DNA of 63,705 bases from JBBDMW01 sp040878005 (GTDB taxonomy: Bacteria > Chloroflexota > Dehalococcoidia > Lucifugimonadales > Lucifugimonadaceae). A program made the translations under genes and the position numbers. This document shows positions 9,169 to 17,568 of this stretch, one piece after another (the stretch's first letter is position 1; every line of letters begins with the position of its first letter). Location: assembly GCA_040878005.1 (NCBI GenBank), contig JBBDMW010000046.1, forward strand, positions 1 through 63,705, given 5' to 3'. The notes under the pieces are model-generated. The model saw only the letters and a list, made by a program, of their open reading frames with translations, did no database searches and had not been told where the DNA came from.

Positions 9169-10101
9169 ATGCGGAGCAAGGTCACAGTAGTCGGCGCAGG
9201 AAACGTTGGGGCGACCACCGCCCAGCGGATATTCGACAGGGGATACGCTGACGTCGTCTTGGTCGATGTCGTGGAAGGTATGCCGCAGGGCAAGGCCCTG
9301 GACATGCTTGAGAGCGGCCCGGTCCTGGGAATCGACGCCACGGTTATCGGCACGAATGGTTTCGACGAAACAGAAGGTTCGGACGTCGTCGTAATCACCG
9401 CTGGTATAGCCCGCAAGCCGGGCATGAGCCGGGACGATCTTTTGTTGACCAACATGAAGATCGTCGGCTCCGTCACCGCAGAAGTCGCCAGGCGCTCGCC
9501 CAACGCTGTGCTGGTGGTTGTCTCCAATCCACTGGACGCCATGGTGCAGCATGCCTTCCAGGTCAGCGGCTTTCCCAAGAACCGGGTGGTGGGCATGGCC
9601 GGGATACTGGACACGGCCCGCTTCCGCACCTTTCTGGCACAGGAATTGAACGTCTCGGTCACCAACGTTTCTGCCTATGTGCTTGGTGGCCACGGCGACA
9701 CCATGGTGCCACTTATTGGCTCCACCACTGTGGGTGGTGTGCCGGTTGCAAAGCTCATCGAAAAGAACCGATTGGAAGAAATCGTACAGCGAACCAGGGA
9801 CGGCGGCGCTGAAATAGTGGGGCTGTTGAAAACCGGCAGCGCCTTCTACGCTCCCTCGGCGGCATCGGCCCAGATGGTTGAGGCAATTCTGCTCGACCGC
9901 AAAGCCATTCTCCCATGCGCCGCATACCTTGAAGGCGAGTACGGCATCAACGGCCTTTACGCCGGTGTGCCGGTGAAACTGGGTGCAGGAGGCGTCGAGG
10001 AGGTCATCCAGGTGGACCTGACGGACGCCGAGCAGGCTGCATTGCAGAAATCGGCTGACTCAGTGAAAGAGCTCGTCGAGATCATGGCGAACGCTGAGTA
10101 A
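9169..10101 (+). CDS. mdh: Malate dehydrogenase (lactate-dehydrogenase-like MDH)
   Basis: 310-residue NAD-dependent enzyme interconverting malate and oxaloacetate. GAGNVG (9-14) binds NAD. Arg residues in the ARKPGMSRDDLL loop bind substrate, and the mobile-loop Arg marks it as malate- rather than lactate-specific. SNPLDAM and the catalytic His of GGHGDTMVPL follow. It belongs to the MDH type 3 group common in Chloroflexota and alpha-proteobacteria. It lies 150 bp after icd on the same strand, which suggests a TCA-cycle cluster; the ATG follows AAAGG. Confidence 0.95.
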   Translation: MRSKVTVVGAGNVGATTAQRIFDRGYADVVLVDVVEGMPQGKALDMLESGPVLGIDATVIGTNGFDETEGSDVVVITAGIARKPGMSRDDLLLTNMKIVGSVTAEVARRSPNAVLVVVSNPLDAMVQHAFQVSGFPKNRVVGMAGILDTARFRTFLAQELNVSVTNVSAYVLGGHGDTMVPLIGSTTVGGVPVAKLIEKNRLEEIVQRTRDGGAEIVGLLKTGSAFYAPSAASAQMVEAILLDRKAILPCAAYLEGEYGINGLYAGVPVKLGAGGVEEVIQVDLTDAEQAALQKSADSVKELVEIMANAE

Positions 10102-10169
10102 CCGCCGGGGCGCCTGCACTGGCGGGGGCACAGGGCCTCTGCTGATCAACACCAACTCAGGAAACAACA

Positions 10170-10910
10170 ATGCCAGGACGCTTGGAAGGGAAAGTTGCGG
10201 TAGTTACCGCCGCCGCACAGGGAATCGGACGGGCGACTGCCCTCACCTTCGCACGTGAGGGTGCCACAGTATGGGCCACCGACATTAACGAGGTCAAGCT
10301 CAAAGAGTTGGCCGATACGGCCGGCATCACGACCAGTCGGCTTGATGTGACAAACCAGACTGATATCGAGGCGCTCGCTGACGTGGTTGGTGCGCCAGAT
10401 GTGCTGTTCAACTGCGCTGGGTATGTGGCAGGCGGCACCATCCTTGAATGCACTGAGGAAGACTGGGACTTTTCATTCAACATCAACGTAAAGTCTCTAT
10501 ACAGGGTGATCGGCACGTTCCTGCCACTAATGATTGAGAATGGTGGCGGCAGCATAATCAACATGAGTTCTGTGGCATCCAACATAAGTGGTGTCTCAAA
10601 TCGCTTCGTATACGGAACCACCAAAGCAGCTGTAACCGGCCTGACGAAGTCCATCGCCAAGGATTTCGTTGGCCAGGGCATCCGGTGCAACGCCATCTGT
10701 CCTGCCACGGTGGACACGCCGTCCCTGCATGACCGCATCAACGCACAACCCGATCCAGAAAAGGCGATGCAGGAATTCATCGCCCGCCAGCCCATGGGCC
10801 GCATGGGGAAGCCTGAGGAAATCGCCTACCTGGCCATCTACCTCGCCTCAGATGAGTCGTCCTACACCACGGGAACCGAACAACTCATCGACGGGGCGAT
10901 GACTCTGTAG
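10170..10910 (+). CDS. SDR oxidoreductase, resembling 2-keto-3-deoxy-L-fuconate dehydrogenase
   Basis: 246-residue SDR with TAAAQGIGRA near the N-terminus, FNCAGYV, the catalytic YGTTKAA motif and CPATVDTPS. The FNCAG spacing, the SSVASNISGVSNRFVYGTTKAAV stretch in two parts, and the ARQPMGRMGKPEE tail recall the BDH2/DHRS6-like group that includes bacterial 2-keto-3-deoxy-L-fuconate dehydrogenase. With three sugar-acid-dehydratase-like enolases at 43-50 kb, a sugar-acid role is possible but not proven; 3-hydroxybutyrate dehydrogenase is the main alternative. A strong terminator follows. Confidence 0.85.
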   Translation: MPGRLEGKVAVVTAAAQGIGRATALTFAREGATVWATDINEVKLKELADTAGITTSRLDVTNQTDIEALADVVGAPDVLFNCAGYVAGGTILECTEEDWDFSFNINVKSLYRVIGTFLPLMIENGGGSIINMSSVASNISGVSNRFVYGTTKAAVTGLTKSIAKDFVGQGIRCNAICPATVDTPSLHDRINAQPDPEKAMQEFIARQPMGRMGKPEEIAYLAIYLASDESSYTTGTEQLIDGAMTL

Positions 10911-10935
10911 ACCTGCCTGATACAGGTGAAACAAG

Positions 10936-10967
10936 CAGGGGCCGGGGTAAATTCACCCCGGCCCCTG
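10936..10967. terminator. Bidirectional rho-independent terminator
   Basis: A perfect 13-bp stem (10936-10948 with 10955-10967) encloses the 6-base loop AAATTC and is followed by TTCTT on the plus strand. It lies between the convergent SDR gene and sdhE and probably ends both the short plus-strand unit and the long minus-strand respiratory operon. Confidence 0.85.
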
Positions 10968-10979
10968 TTCTTACCGCTC

Positions 10980-11891
10980 TCAATCCGACTCCGCACTACC
11001 CCCGGCAGGCACGGTCTCCGTCTTTCGCACCAGGCTCGTGGTAGACACGATGTGCCTTTGGAGACCGAGCGACTTGTGGTCCATGCCCATCGCAAGCCCC
11101 AGCATCTGCGGCAGGTGAATGATCGGCAGGTCCGCCTTGTCTCCCCGGTTGTTCTTTCGCGCCTTCGGCTGGTAGCCGTCAAGGTTAAGGTGGCAAAGTG
11201 GGCACGGCGTAACCATGGCGTCTGCGCCACGGTCCTTGGCGTCGCCCGTGTGCTGGGACACCATCTTCATGGAGTTCTTCTGGTTGATCATGAGAATTGG
11301 GAACCCGCAGCACTTCGTCTTGCCGGGGAAGTCGGTGACGCTCGCGCCAACTGCCTTGATCATTTCGTCAAGCGACGTCTGGCGCTCCGGATTCTCACCG
11401 AAACCCAGGGCATCGCTCGGCCGGACGATGTAGCAACCATAGAACGGGGCGATGTTCACGCCCGTCAACTCCCGCGTGAAGGTGGACTTGAGCTTCTCCA
11501 GGCCAATGTCCTCAATGAGTATCCAGAGCAGGTGCTTAACCACTGTAGTGCCCTTGTACTCAAGACCTTCCTCAGCGAGGTACGTGTTGACCTCTTCAAG
11601 GTAGGCCGGATCCCGCAGCACTCGGTGGTTGGCCTGGGAGATGACGCCCTGGCAAGTAGAGCAGATGGTCATAATCGGCAATCCCATCTGTTCGGCCAAC
11701 GCCAACGTGCGAACGTTCAGAATGTCCCCAAGCTTGCGGTTCTTCTCCTGGAGTACGCCTGCACCATTACAGGAGGCCTTGGTCAGTTCGACATGCTCAA
11801 TACCGAGCCTGTCCATAACCGCCACTGCGGAATCGTAAAGTTCCGGCGCGCCGCCGCGGGCCACGCAGCCGGGGTAGAAAGCATATTTCAC
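10980..11891 (-). CDS. sdhE: Succinate dehydrogenase subunit E (HdrB-like, CCG-domain)
   Basis: 303-residue CoB-CoM heterodisulfide-reductase B-like protein. It has two cysteine-rich CCG-type domains: an N-terminal GCV...SCNGAG...CSTCQG set and a C-terminal YGCYIV...KCCGFPI...CPLCHLN set. In type-E complexes (Sulfolobus SdhE, Campylobacter MfrE) this subunit replaces the usual heme-b membrane anchor and passes electrons to the quinone. The start overlaps the sdhB stop (ATGA). The last ~35 residues are poorly conserved. It is the final gene before the terminator. Confidence 0.88.
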   Translation of the reverse strand: MKYAFYPGCVARGGAPELYDSAVAVMDRLGIEHVELTKASCNGAGVLQEKNRKLGDILNVRTLALAEQMGLPIMTICSTCQGVISQANHRVLRDPAYLEEVNTYLAEEGLEYKGTTVVKHLLWILIEDIGLEKLKSTFTRELTGVNIAPFYGCYIVRPSDALGFGENPERQTSLDEMIKAVGASVTDFPGKTKCCGFPILMINQKNSMKMVSQHTGDAKDRGADAMVTPCPLCHLNLDGYQPKARKNNRGDKADLPIIHLPQMLGLAMGMDHKSLGLQRHIVSTTSLVRKTETVPAGGSAESD

Positions 11892-12844
11892 TTGGCTTCG
11901 TCCTCGAGTTTGTCCACGATCTTTCTGATCTGCTTATGGTCCTCAGCCTTGTGCGGAATGATTGGCGGAAGCTTGCCCTTCCTTAGAGCCTTCAGGCCCA
12001 CAGGCGCAAGATCCAGCAGGCCAGGCAAGTTGGTCCAGCCCACACTGTCCACTGCGAGGCGCGACTCGTCCAGGCGGCCATGCTTCCGGACTGAGCTGAC
12101 GAAGGACTCCGTATGCCGATAGCCAGGCGTGTTGGTGTAGCCGTCTTCTATCGCCATATCACGCATCTTCATGATGCGGTCCATTGGAGCAACATCCTTC
12201 GGGCAGACTTCCACGCAGTAGTAACACCGCGTGCAGTCCCAAATGTGCGGGTATTCGTTGAGCTTGCCCAGCCTCTCGTGCGTAGTGTCGTCCCTTGGAT
12301 CGGCAACGAACCTGTAGGCCTTCGCAAGCGCCGCCGGCCCGGTAAAGTTTTCGTCGACTTCCAGCGCGGTGCAATCAGAGACGCACGCCCCGCACATAAT
12401 GCAGTTCATCACGCCCACGAGGTGTTCCATCGCCTCATTAGGGGCAATGTACTCCCCATCCGGCTCTGGGCCTCCTGGACGGAGGTACGGGTCAACGGCG
12501 CGCACCTTGTCCCAGTGCAACTTCATATCCACGACCAGGTCCTTGATCACAGGCATGTTGCCCATGGGATCGATCGTGATCTGCTCGCCGTTCGGTGCAA
12601 CTTCCTCCAGCCGGGTCTTGCATACGAGCGTTGCCTGGCCATTGACCCTCATCGAGCACGAGCCACAGATTGACGCACGGCACGAGCAGCGCAGCGCCAG
12701 TGTGCCGTCCACCTCTTCCCTGACCTTGATCAGGGCGTCCAGGACCGATGAACTCTCGTGAACATCCACCGAGAATTCTTGGTAGTGCGCCTCCTTGCTG
12801 GGAGTCTCCGGGTTAAACCTTCTTACCTTGATATTTGCCTGCAT
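11888..12844 (-). CDS. sdhB: Succinate dehydrogenase/fumarate reductase iron-sulfur subunit
   Basis: 318-residue electron-transfer subunit. The plant-type [2Fe-2S] ligands are in CSCRASICGSC plus a later LVCKT. The two ferredoxin-type clusters are CIMCGACVSDC and CTRCYYCVEVCP. The start at 12844 overlaps the sdhA stop as TAATG; an upstream Met would intrude into sdhA. It is longer than E. coli SdhB because of a C-terminal extension (about residues 240-318), as seen in type-E enzymes. Electrons flow from the flavin of SdhA through these clusters to SdhE. Confidence 0.93.
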   Translation of the reverse strand: MQANIKVRRFNPETPSKEAHYQEFSVDVHESSSVLDALIKVREEVDGTLALRCSCRASICGSCSMRVNGQATLVCKTRLEEVAPNGEQITIDPMGNMPVIKDLVVDMKLHWDKVRAVDPYLRPGGPEPDGEYIAPNEAMEHLVGVMNCIMCGACVSDCTALEVDENFTGPAALAKAYRFVADPRDDTTHERLGKLNEYPHIWDCTRCYYCVEVCPKDVAPMDRIMKMRDMAIEDGYTNTPGYRHTESFVSSVRKHGRLDESRLAVDSVGWTNLPGLLDLAPVGLKALRKGKLPPIIPHKAEDHKQIRKIVDKLEDEAK

Positions 12845-14520
12845 TAGTAGACCCTCGTTACCGGTTCCCACTTGGTGATGGTGACCGGTGATGTGTCCAC
12901 ACGGATGCCCTCGTCGGTCTTGTAGACGAGGGTGTGCTTCAGCCAGTTTTCATCGTCCCTGTCCTCTAAGTCAGTGCGGAAATGCGCACCGCGGCTCTCC
13001 TTGCGGGCAAGGGCGCCTGCACAAACTGACTCAGCGACATCCACCATAAAGTCCAACTCCAGGGCAAACATGAGATCCGTGTTGAAGACCTTGCCTTTAT
13101 CATCCACCGATACCCTGGGCAGCTGCTCTCGGATTTCTTTGATCTTCGCCTGGGCGCCTTCCATCGACTCCTGGTCGCGGAATACTCCGATGCCCGCCGT
13201 CATGGACTCCGCCATTTCCTGGCGGACTGCCGCTGACTTCAAGCCGCGCTCCCGGTCAAGGATGGCCTGCAGGCGCTTCTTCTCGGTCTCCAGGTGCTCT
13301 TCACTGCTGGAACCGTTGCCGTTGATGGATTTCACATACTCCACGGCGTGTTGCGCAGACCGTCTGCCAAACACCACAGTATCCAGGAGCGAGTTCGCTC
13401 CGAGCCGGTTTGCCCCGTGGACACTGACATTGGCACATTCACCCGCGGCATATAAGCCGGGCACAGAGGTCAAGCCGTTAACATCCGTCTTGATGCCGCC
13501 CATGATGTAATGCATTCCGGGCCGAATTGGGACCGGTTGCTCTGCCAGGTCAATGCCCATGAATTCCGTAGCCACTTCCTGGAGATACCCAAGGCGGTCC
13601 TCGATGAACTTGCGACCCAGGTGACGGAGGTCCAGCAGCACATTTCCGTCTATGCCCCGTCCCTCGTCGATCTCAGTCTGCTCGGCGCGAGACACAACGT
13701 CGCGTGAGGCGAGTTCAAGATACTCAGGCGCATACCGCTCCATAAAACGTTCGCCCTCAGAATTGATCAGGTATGCGCCCTCACCTCGAGCCGCCTCGGA
13801 CAGCAGGATGCCAGTCCTGGCCAGGGTAGTGGGGTGATACTGGATCATCTCCATATCCATCAGGGCCGCGCCTGCACGCCACGCCAGAGCCAGGCCATCG
13901 CCAGTGCAAATGAGGGCGTTGGTGGATGGCTCAAAAACGCGCCCTGCGCCACCGGCAGCCATGATGACGGCCTTGGCACGTATCGTGTGCAGCTCTCCGC
14001 TGTGAATGTCAAGGGCAGTGACGCCCCTGACCGCGCCATCCTCAACTATCAGCGATGTGACATACCACTCTTCGTAGACCTGGAGCCCATACTTCAGCGC
14101 CTGCTCGTACAGGACATGTAGCATGGCCTGCCCTGTGATTGCGCCGACGAAGAATGTGCGAGCCTTCTTCTGCCCGCCAAAACGGCGAGTCCCCAGGTGG
14201 CCCGTCTCGTCACGGCTGAAGATCACGCCCATGTGCTCCAGCTCAATCAGCGCATCACCCGCCTCCCGGGCCATAATCTCGACAGCGTCTTGATCCGCAA
14301 GGTAGTCACTGCCCTTTATTGTGGCGAGTGCATGGTCCTCCCAGTCGTCGCCGCGGTCAGTCAGCGCGGCATTGATGCCGCCCTGGGCCGCGTTTGAATG
14401 ACTGCGGACCGGGTGCACCTTTGAGATAACGGCCACGTTGGAGCCGTTTCGCACACCTTCTACAGCGGCGCGCAGGCCGGCCAGGCCGGCCCCTATTATC
14501 AGCAGGTCGTGTTCGTACAT
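12844..14520 (-). CDS. sdhA: Succinate dehydrogenase/fumarate reductase flavoprotein subunit
   Basis: 558-residue FAD subunit. GAGLAGLRAA near residue 10 binds the dinucleotide, and HSNAAQGGIN begins at H41, the usual covalent FAD attachment histidine. The capping domain carries the substrate His/Arg residues, and HYIMGGIKTDVNG and the CANVSVHGANRLGANSL block are conserved. With sdhB and sdhE it makes a type-E succinate:quinone oxidoreductase. The physiological direction is not visible from sequence; icd and mdh in the window favour succinate oxidation. It starts 25 bp after the Nudix gene. Confidence 0.95.
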   Translation of the reverse strand: MYEHDLLIIGAGLAGLRAAVEGVRNGSNVAVISKVHPVRSHSNAAQGGINAALTDRGDDWEDHALATIKGSDYLADQDAVEIMAREAGDALIELEHMGVIFSRDETGHLGTRRFGGQKKARTFFVGAITGQAMLHVLYEQALKYGLQVYEEWYVTSLIVEDGAVRGVTALDIHSGELHTIRAKAVIMAAGGAGRVFEPSTNALICTGDGLALAWRAGAALMDMEMIQYHPTTLARTGILLSEAARGEGAYLINSEGERFMERYAPEYLELASRDVVSRAEQTEIDEGRGIDGNVLLDLRHLGRKFIEDRLGYLQEVATEFMGIDLAEQPVPIRPGMHYIMGGIKTDVNGLTSVPGLYAAGECANVSVHGANRLGANSLLDTVVFGRRSAQHAVEYVKSINGNGSSSEEHLETEKKRLQAILDRERGLKSAAVRQEMAESMTAGIGVFRDQESMEGAQAKIKEIREQLPRVSVDDKGKVFNTDLMFALELDFMVDVAESVCAGALARKESRGAHFRTDLEDRDDENWLKHTLVYKTDEGIRVDTSPVTITKWEPVTRVY

Positions 14521-14545
14521 CCTTCTCTCCGCTGGCGTATGCCCG

Positions 14546-15124
14546 TCACCGGGAGCCGCCCCGTGATGCCTGGCTGTGTTTCAGTTCGTCTCGATAAAGA
14601 TAAAGCCCCATGCACAGCGCCGCGATGGACATCTGGTCCCGCAACTGTCCTGAGCGTATCAGTTCCGGTACCTGGGATAGGGGCGTTTCTACCACATGTA
14701 TATCTTCGCCGTCATCCTGCGGCAGGGGGTCTTCGCTGAGATCAGTGGCGAGGTAAGCGTACGTGTACTCAGTGGAATAGCCGGGAGTAACCCAGGAGCC
14801 GCCCATGCTGATGAGCCGGCCTGCGCTGACTCCCGCTTCCTCCCTGAGTTCCCTGAGAGCCGTCGCTTCTGCGTCCTCTCCGGGGTCCAGAGTTCCCGCA
14901 GGTGCTTCCAGGAGCACCTCCCCGGCTGGCTGCCGCCACTGGCGAATGAGCAAGACCGTTTCTTTGTCTGTAACCGGAACTATGACCACTGAGCCGGGGT
15001 GCTCAACAATCTCCCTCTCAACGACCGGACGATCCCCGATCTGAACCGTGTCGAGTCGAAGGGAGATTCGCTTGCCGTCATGAATGCGGCGAGATGCCAG
15101 GGTAGATGGGATTTGCGGATCCAA
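14546..15124 (-). CDS. Nudix hydrolase, ADP-ribose pyrophosphatase type
   Basis: 192-residue protein with a full Nudix box: GTLDPGEDAEATALRELREE in register with GX5EX7REUXEEXGU, and G96-E118 region ligands for Mg. The preceding VLLIRQWRQPAGEVLLEAPAG segment is characteristic of the NudF/ADP-ribose pyrophosphatase clade. It sits between nadK and sdhA with gaps of 5 and 25 bp, so it is translated as part of the respiratory operon. ADP-ribose comes from NAD turnover, which fits the neighbouring NAD kinase. Confidence 0.9.
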   Translation of the reverse strand: MDPQIPSTLASRRIHDGKRISLRLDTVQIGDRPVVEREIVEHPGSVVIVPVTDKETVLLIRQWRQPAGEVLLEAPAGTLDPGEDAEATALRELREEAGVSAGRLISMGGSWVTPGYSTEYTYAYLATDLSEDPLPQDDGEDIHVVETPLSQVPELIRSGQLRDQMSIAALCMGLYLYRDELKHSQASRGGSR

Positions 15125-15129
15125 AGCAA

Positions 15130-15999
15130 CTATATGTTATCGGAATACTCATCGGCTCGCTCTTTGCGTGGAAGCGCACCCTGCACCATTCCCAGCCGCA
15201 TGGAGAGTGATCCCCAGAACGAAGCGTACGAGTCCTTCCTGAGAAAGCGGGCGTAGTGGGAACTGTGCCCAACTTTAACTGCCTGGCCGTCTTGCAGCGC
15301 TCGATCCATAAAGCCGTCAGCGCTGACCGTAGCAGGACTGTCACACCGCACAGTCATGTGTAACGTAGATGTGGCCTGGAGTATCACTCCCCCAAACTGG
15401 CTCATATGAGCTGCCACAGGCTTCACCAAGAAATCCTGGGAGACAGGGTCCATCACCGGCCCGCCAAGCGCCAGTGCGTACCCGGTGGAACCGGTTGCCG
15501 TTGCCACAACCACACCATCGCCTCGATAGGTGTTCAGAAGCACACCATCGATAACCGTCCTGACCTCGATAACCCTCACGACTGCCCCGCGTGCCACAGT
15601 CACATCGTTCAGGGCATCCATTGTCAGGCCTTCAACCTCAGCGCGAAGCATCGAGCGTACTTCCACCCGTGCATTCCCATCCAGGTACCAGCCCAATCCA
15701 TCAAGCGCGTCGTCAGCGTCGATCTCGCTCATGAATCCCACCCGGCCCATGTTCACGCCCAGCACCGGGATATCCTGCGGCGCAGCCAGGTGTGTCCCTC
15801 GGAGGATGGTGCCGTCACCGCCAATGGTCACGATGAGGTCAGTGCCGTCCAGGCGGGTAGATTCGCGCTCCAGCGTATCCTGGGTCGCCAGCCACCAGTC
15901 CCGGTTATCTCCAAACTGGCGGCGGAGCGATTCGGCCAACGCCCGGGCCTCCGGCAGAAGACCGTGGTAGACGATTCCTATCCGTTCATACCTCTGCAT
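15130..15999 (-). CDS. nadK: NAD kinase
   Basis: Phosphorylates NAD to NADP. The diagnostic GGDGT motif (in VTIGGDGTILRG), GVNMGRVGFM, the ND of LNDVTV and the TATGSTGYALALGGP segment are all present. Length is 289 residues from ATG 15999, which follows GTGGGG at proper spacing; a GTG four codons upstream is the alternative. Placement between nuoN (63 bp away) and the Nudix gene couples NAD(P) pool control with respiratory genes. Confidence 0.93.
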   Translation of the reverse strand: MQRYERIGIVYHGLLPEARALAESLRRQFGDNRDWWLATQDTLERESTRLDGTDLIVTIGGDGTILRGTHLAAPQDIPVLGVNMGRVGFMSEIDADDALDGLGWYLDGNARVEVRSMLRAEVEGLTMDALNDVTVARGAVVRVIEVRTVIDGVLLNTYRGDGVVVATATGSTGYALALGGPVMDPVSQDFLVKPVAAHMSQFGGVILQATSTLHMTVRCDSPATVSADGFMDRALQDGQAVKVGHSSHYARFLRKDSYASFWGSLSMRLGMVQGALPRKERADEYSDNI

Positions 16000-16062
16000 G
16001 GCATACCCCACTGAACAGGGCCAGACCGACCACGCAGGCAGCCTCAGTGAAACCGGGCATAC

Positions 16063-17568
16063 CTATGCTCCGGCGGCCGATGGAAGGATTGTGAGGGCCT
16101 TTTCTGCAAGGTGCAATATGAGCCAGGGCGCCACTCCAAACACAGCAACACCCGCTGCGGCAACGCCTGTAGCAAACAGAAGCGGAGGGTCTGCGCGCAC
16201 TGGTGAATCATCCTCCGCATCTTCGAAGAACATAGCTCGCACGATCTTGAGGTAGTAGTAGGCGGACACAACCGTGGTCAACATTCCCAGCACAGCCAGC
16301 CACAGCAGGCCGGAGTTAACCGCGGCGCTGAAAACTACAACCTTGGACATGAACCCTACGGTAGGCGGAACGCCAAGCAGCGAGAGGATTCCAACAGTGA
16401 GCAGCACAGCCAGGACCGGGGACCGCCGGCCCATGCCGTTCAGTCCAGAGATCATCTCGCTGCCGGTACGGTTCGATATGGCGATGATGGCGAAGAAAAC
16501 GGCCAGGTTGGTGAACGCATACCCGGCCAGGTAGTACATGACACCCTGTGGCCCGGCCCCCTGGGCGCCAGTCTCGGTGTTTGCAGCCACGGCCGCGACA
16601 CCTGCCAGGATGTAGCCGCCCTGGGCAATCGTGCTGTAACCGAGCAGCCTCTTCACATTGGTCTGGGCAAGAGCGAGCAGGCTACCCACCAACATGGACA
16701 GTGCTGCCAGTATGGCGAAAAGACTTGACCAGTCCTGTGTCAGGCTGTCGGCGCCAAAAGCCGTATACATAACCCTGAGCAGCACAGCGAACGCTGAGGC
16801 CTTTGAGGCGACCGAAAGGAACGCTGCGACTGGCGTGGGTGACCCCTGGTATACATCCGGCACCCACATCTGCCACGGTACTGCTGCCATCTTGAAACCG
16901 AAGCCTGCGATGATCATCACGATCGCAAACAGCACAGCGTAGCTGCCGAACGGTTGACCGTCGGCGGCCGGAATCTCGGCCAACCGCGCCAGGATAGTCT
17001 CCAGGTGGGTGCTTCCGGTGTAGCCATATATGAACGCGATGCCGTACAGCATCACCGCTGTGCTAACCGCTGAGAGGACAAGGAACTTCAGGCCTGCCTC
17101 TACGGATCGTCCATCACGCTTGATGGCTGCGAGGGCAGCGACAGGCAGAGCCGTAAGCTCAAGCGAAACATATATGGATATGAGCTCACGGGCTGATACC
17201 AGGAGCATCATGCCTGTGACAGACAACAGTACCAGGGCGAAGAACTCGCCCCGGAACTCCGGCAACTGGTCAACGTACCTGATCGACGCCAGTATCACGC
17301 CGCCGGTCACGCCTATCAGGAGGAAGTGAAAGAACAGGGCGAAGCGATCCGCGATTATGGAATCAAACAGCGCCGGCCCGGCAGAGAAATCTCCGACCCA
17401 TCCAAACCACAGGTTTAGAGAAAAGAACAAAGGCACAGCCAGCGCTGCGAAGCCCATGTATGCCAGCAAGCGTTTGTTGTTTACAACCAGGTCCGCGCAA
17501 ATCATGAAGATGGCCACGCCGGCCATCGCCATCACGGGAGAAAGAACCCAGAGGTCGTGAGCCGTCAT
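16063..17568 (-). CDS. nuoN: NADH-quinone oxidoreductase subunit N
   Basis: 501-residue antiporter-like proton channel with about 14 helices. The Proton_antipo_M core is recognised by the charged Lys within VKRLLGYSTIAQGGYILAG and a preceding Glu in helix 5 (SLELTALPVAALAA). It is the last subunit in the nuo order and overlaps nuoM by four bases (ATGA), so translation is coupled. In complex I it forms one of the three proton pumps of the membrane arm. Confidence 0.95.
   Translation of the reverse strand: MTAHDLWVLSPVMAMAGVAIFMICADLVVNNKRLLAYMGFAALAVPLFFSLNLWFGWVGDFSAGPALFDSIIADRFALFFHFLLIGVTGGVILASIRYVDQLPEFRGEFFALVLLSVTGMMLLVSARELISIYVSLELTALPVAALAAIKRDGRSVEAGLKFLVLSAVSTAVMLYGIAFIYGYTGSTHLETILARLAEIPAADGQPFGSYAVLFAIVMIIAGFGFKMAAVPWQMWVPDVYQGSPTPVAAFLSVASKASAFAVLLRVMYTAFGADSLTQDWSSLFAILAALSMLVGSLLALAQTNVKRLLGYSTIAQGGYILAGVAAVAANTETGAQGAGPQGVMYYLAGYAFTNLAVFFAIIAISNRTGSEMISGLNGMGRRSPVLAVLLTVGILSLLGVPPTVGFMSKVVVFSAAVNSGLLWLAVLGMLTTVVSAYYYLKIVRAMFFEDAEDDSPVRADPPLLFATGVAAAGVAVFGVAPWLILHLAEKALTILPSAAGA

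Noticed and set aside
10926..12122. 398-codon plus-strand frame opposite sdhE/sdhB
   Set aside because: Antisense shadow of two clearly recognised iron-sulfur proteins; no ribosome site or family match.
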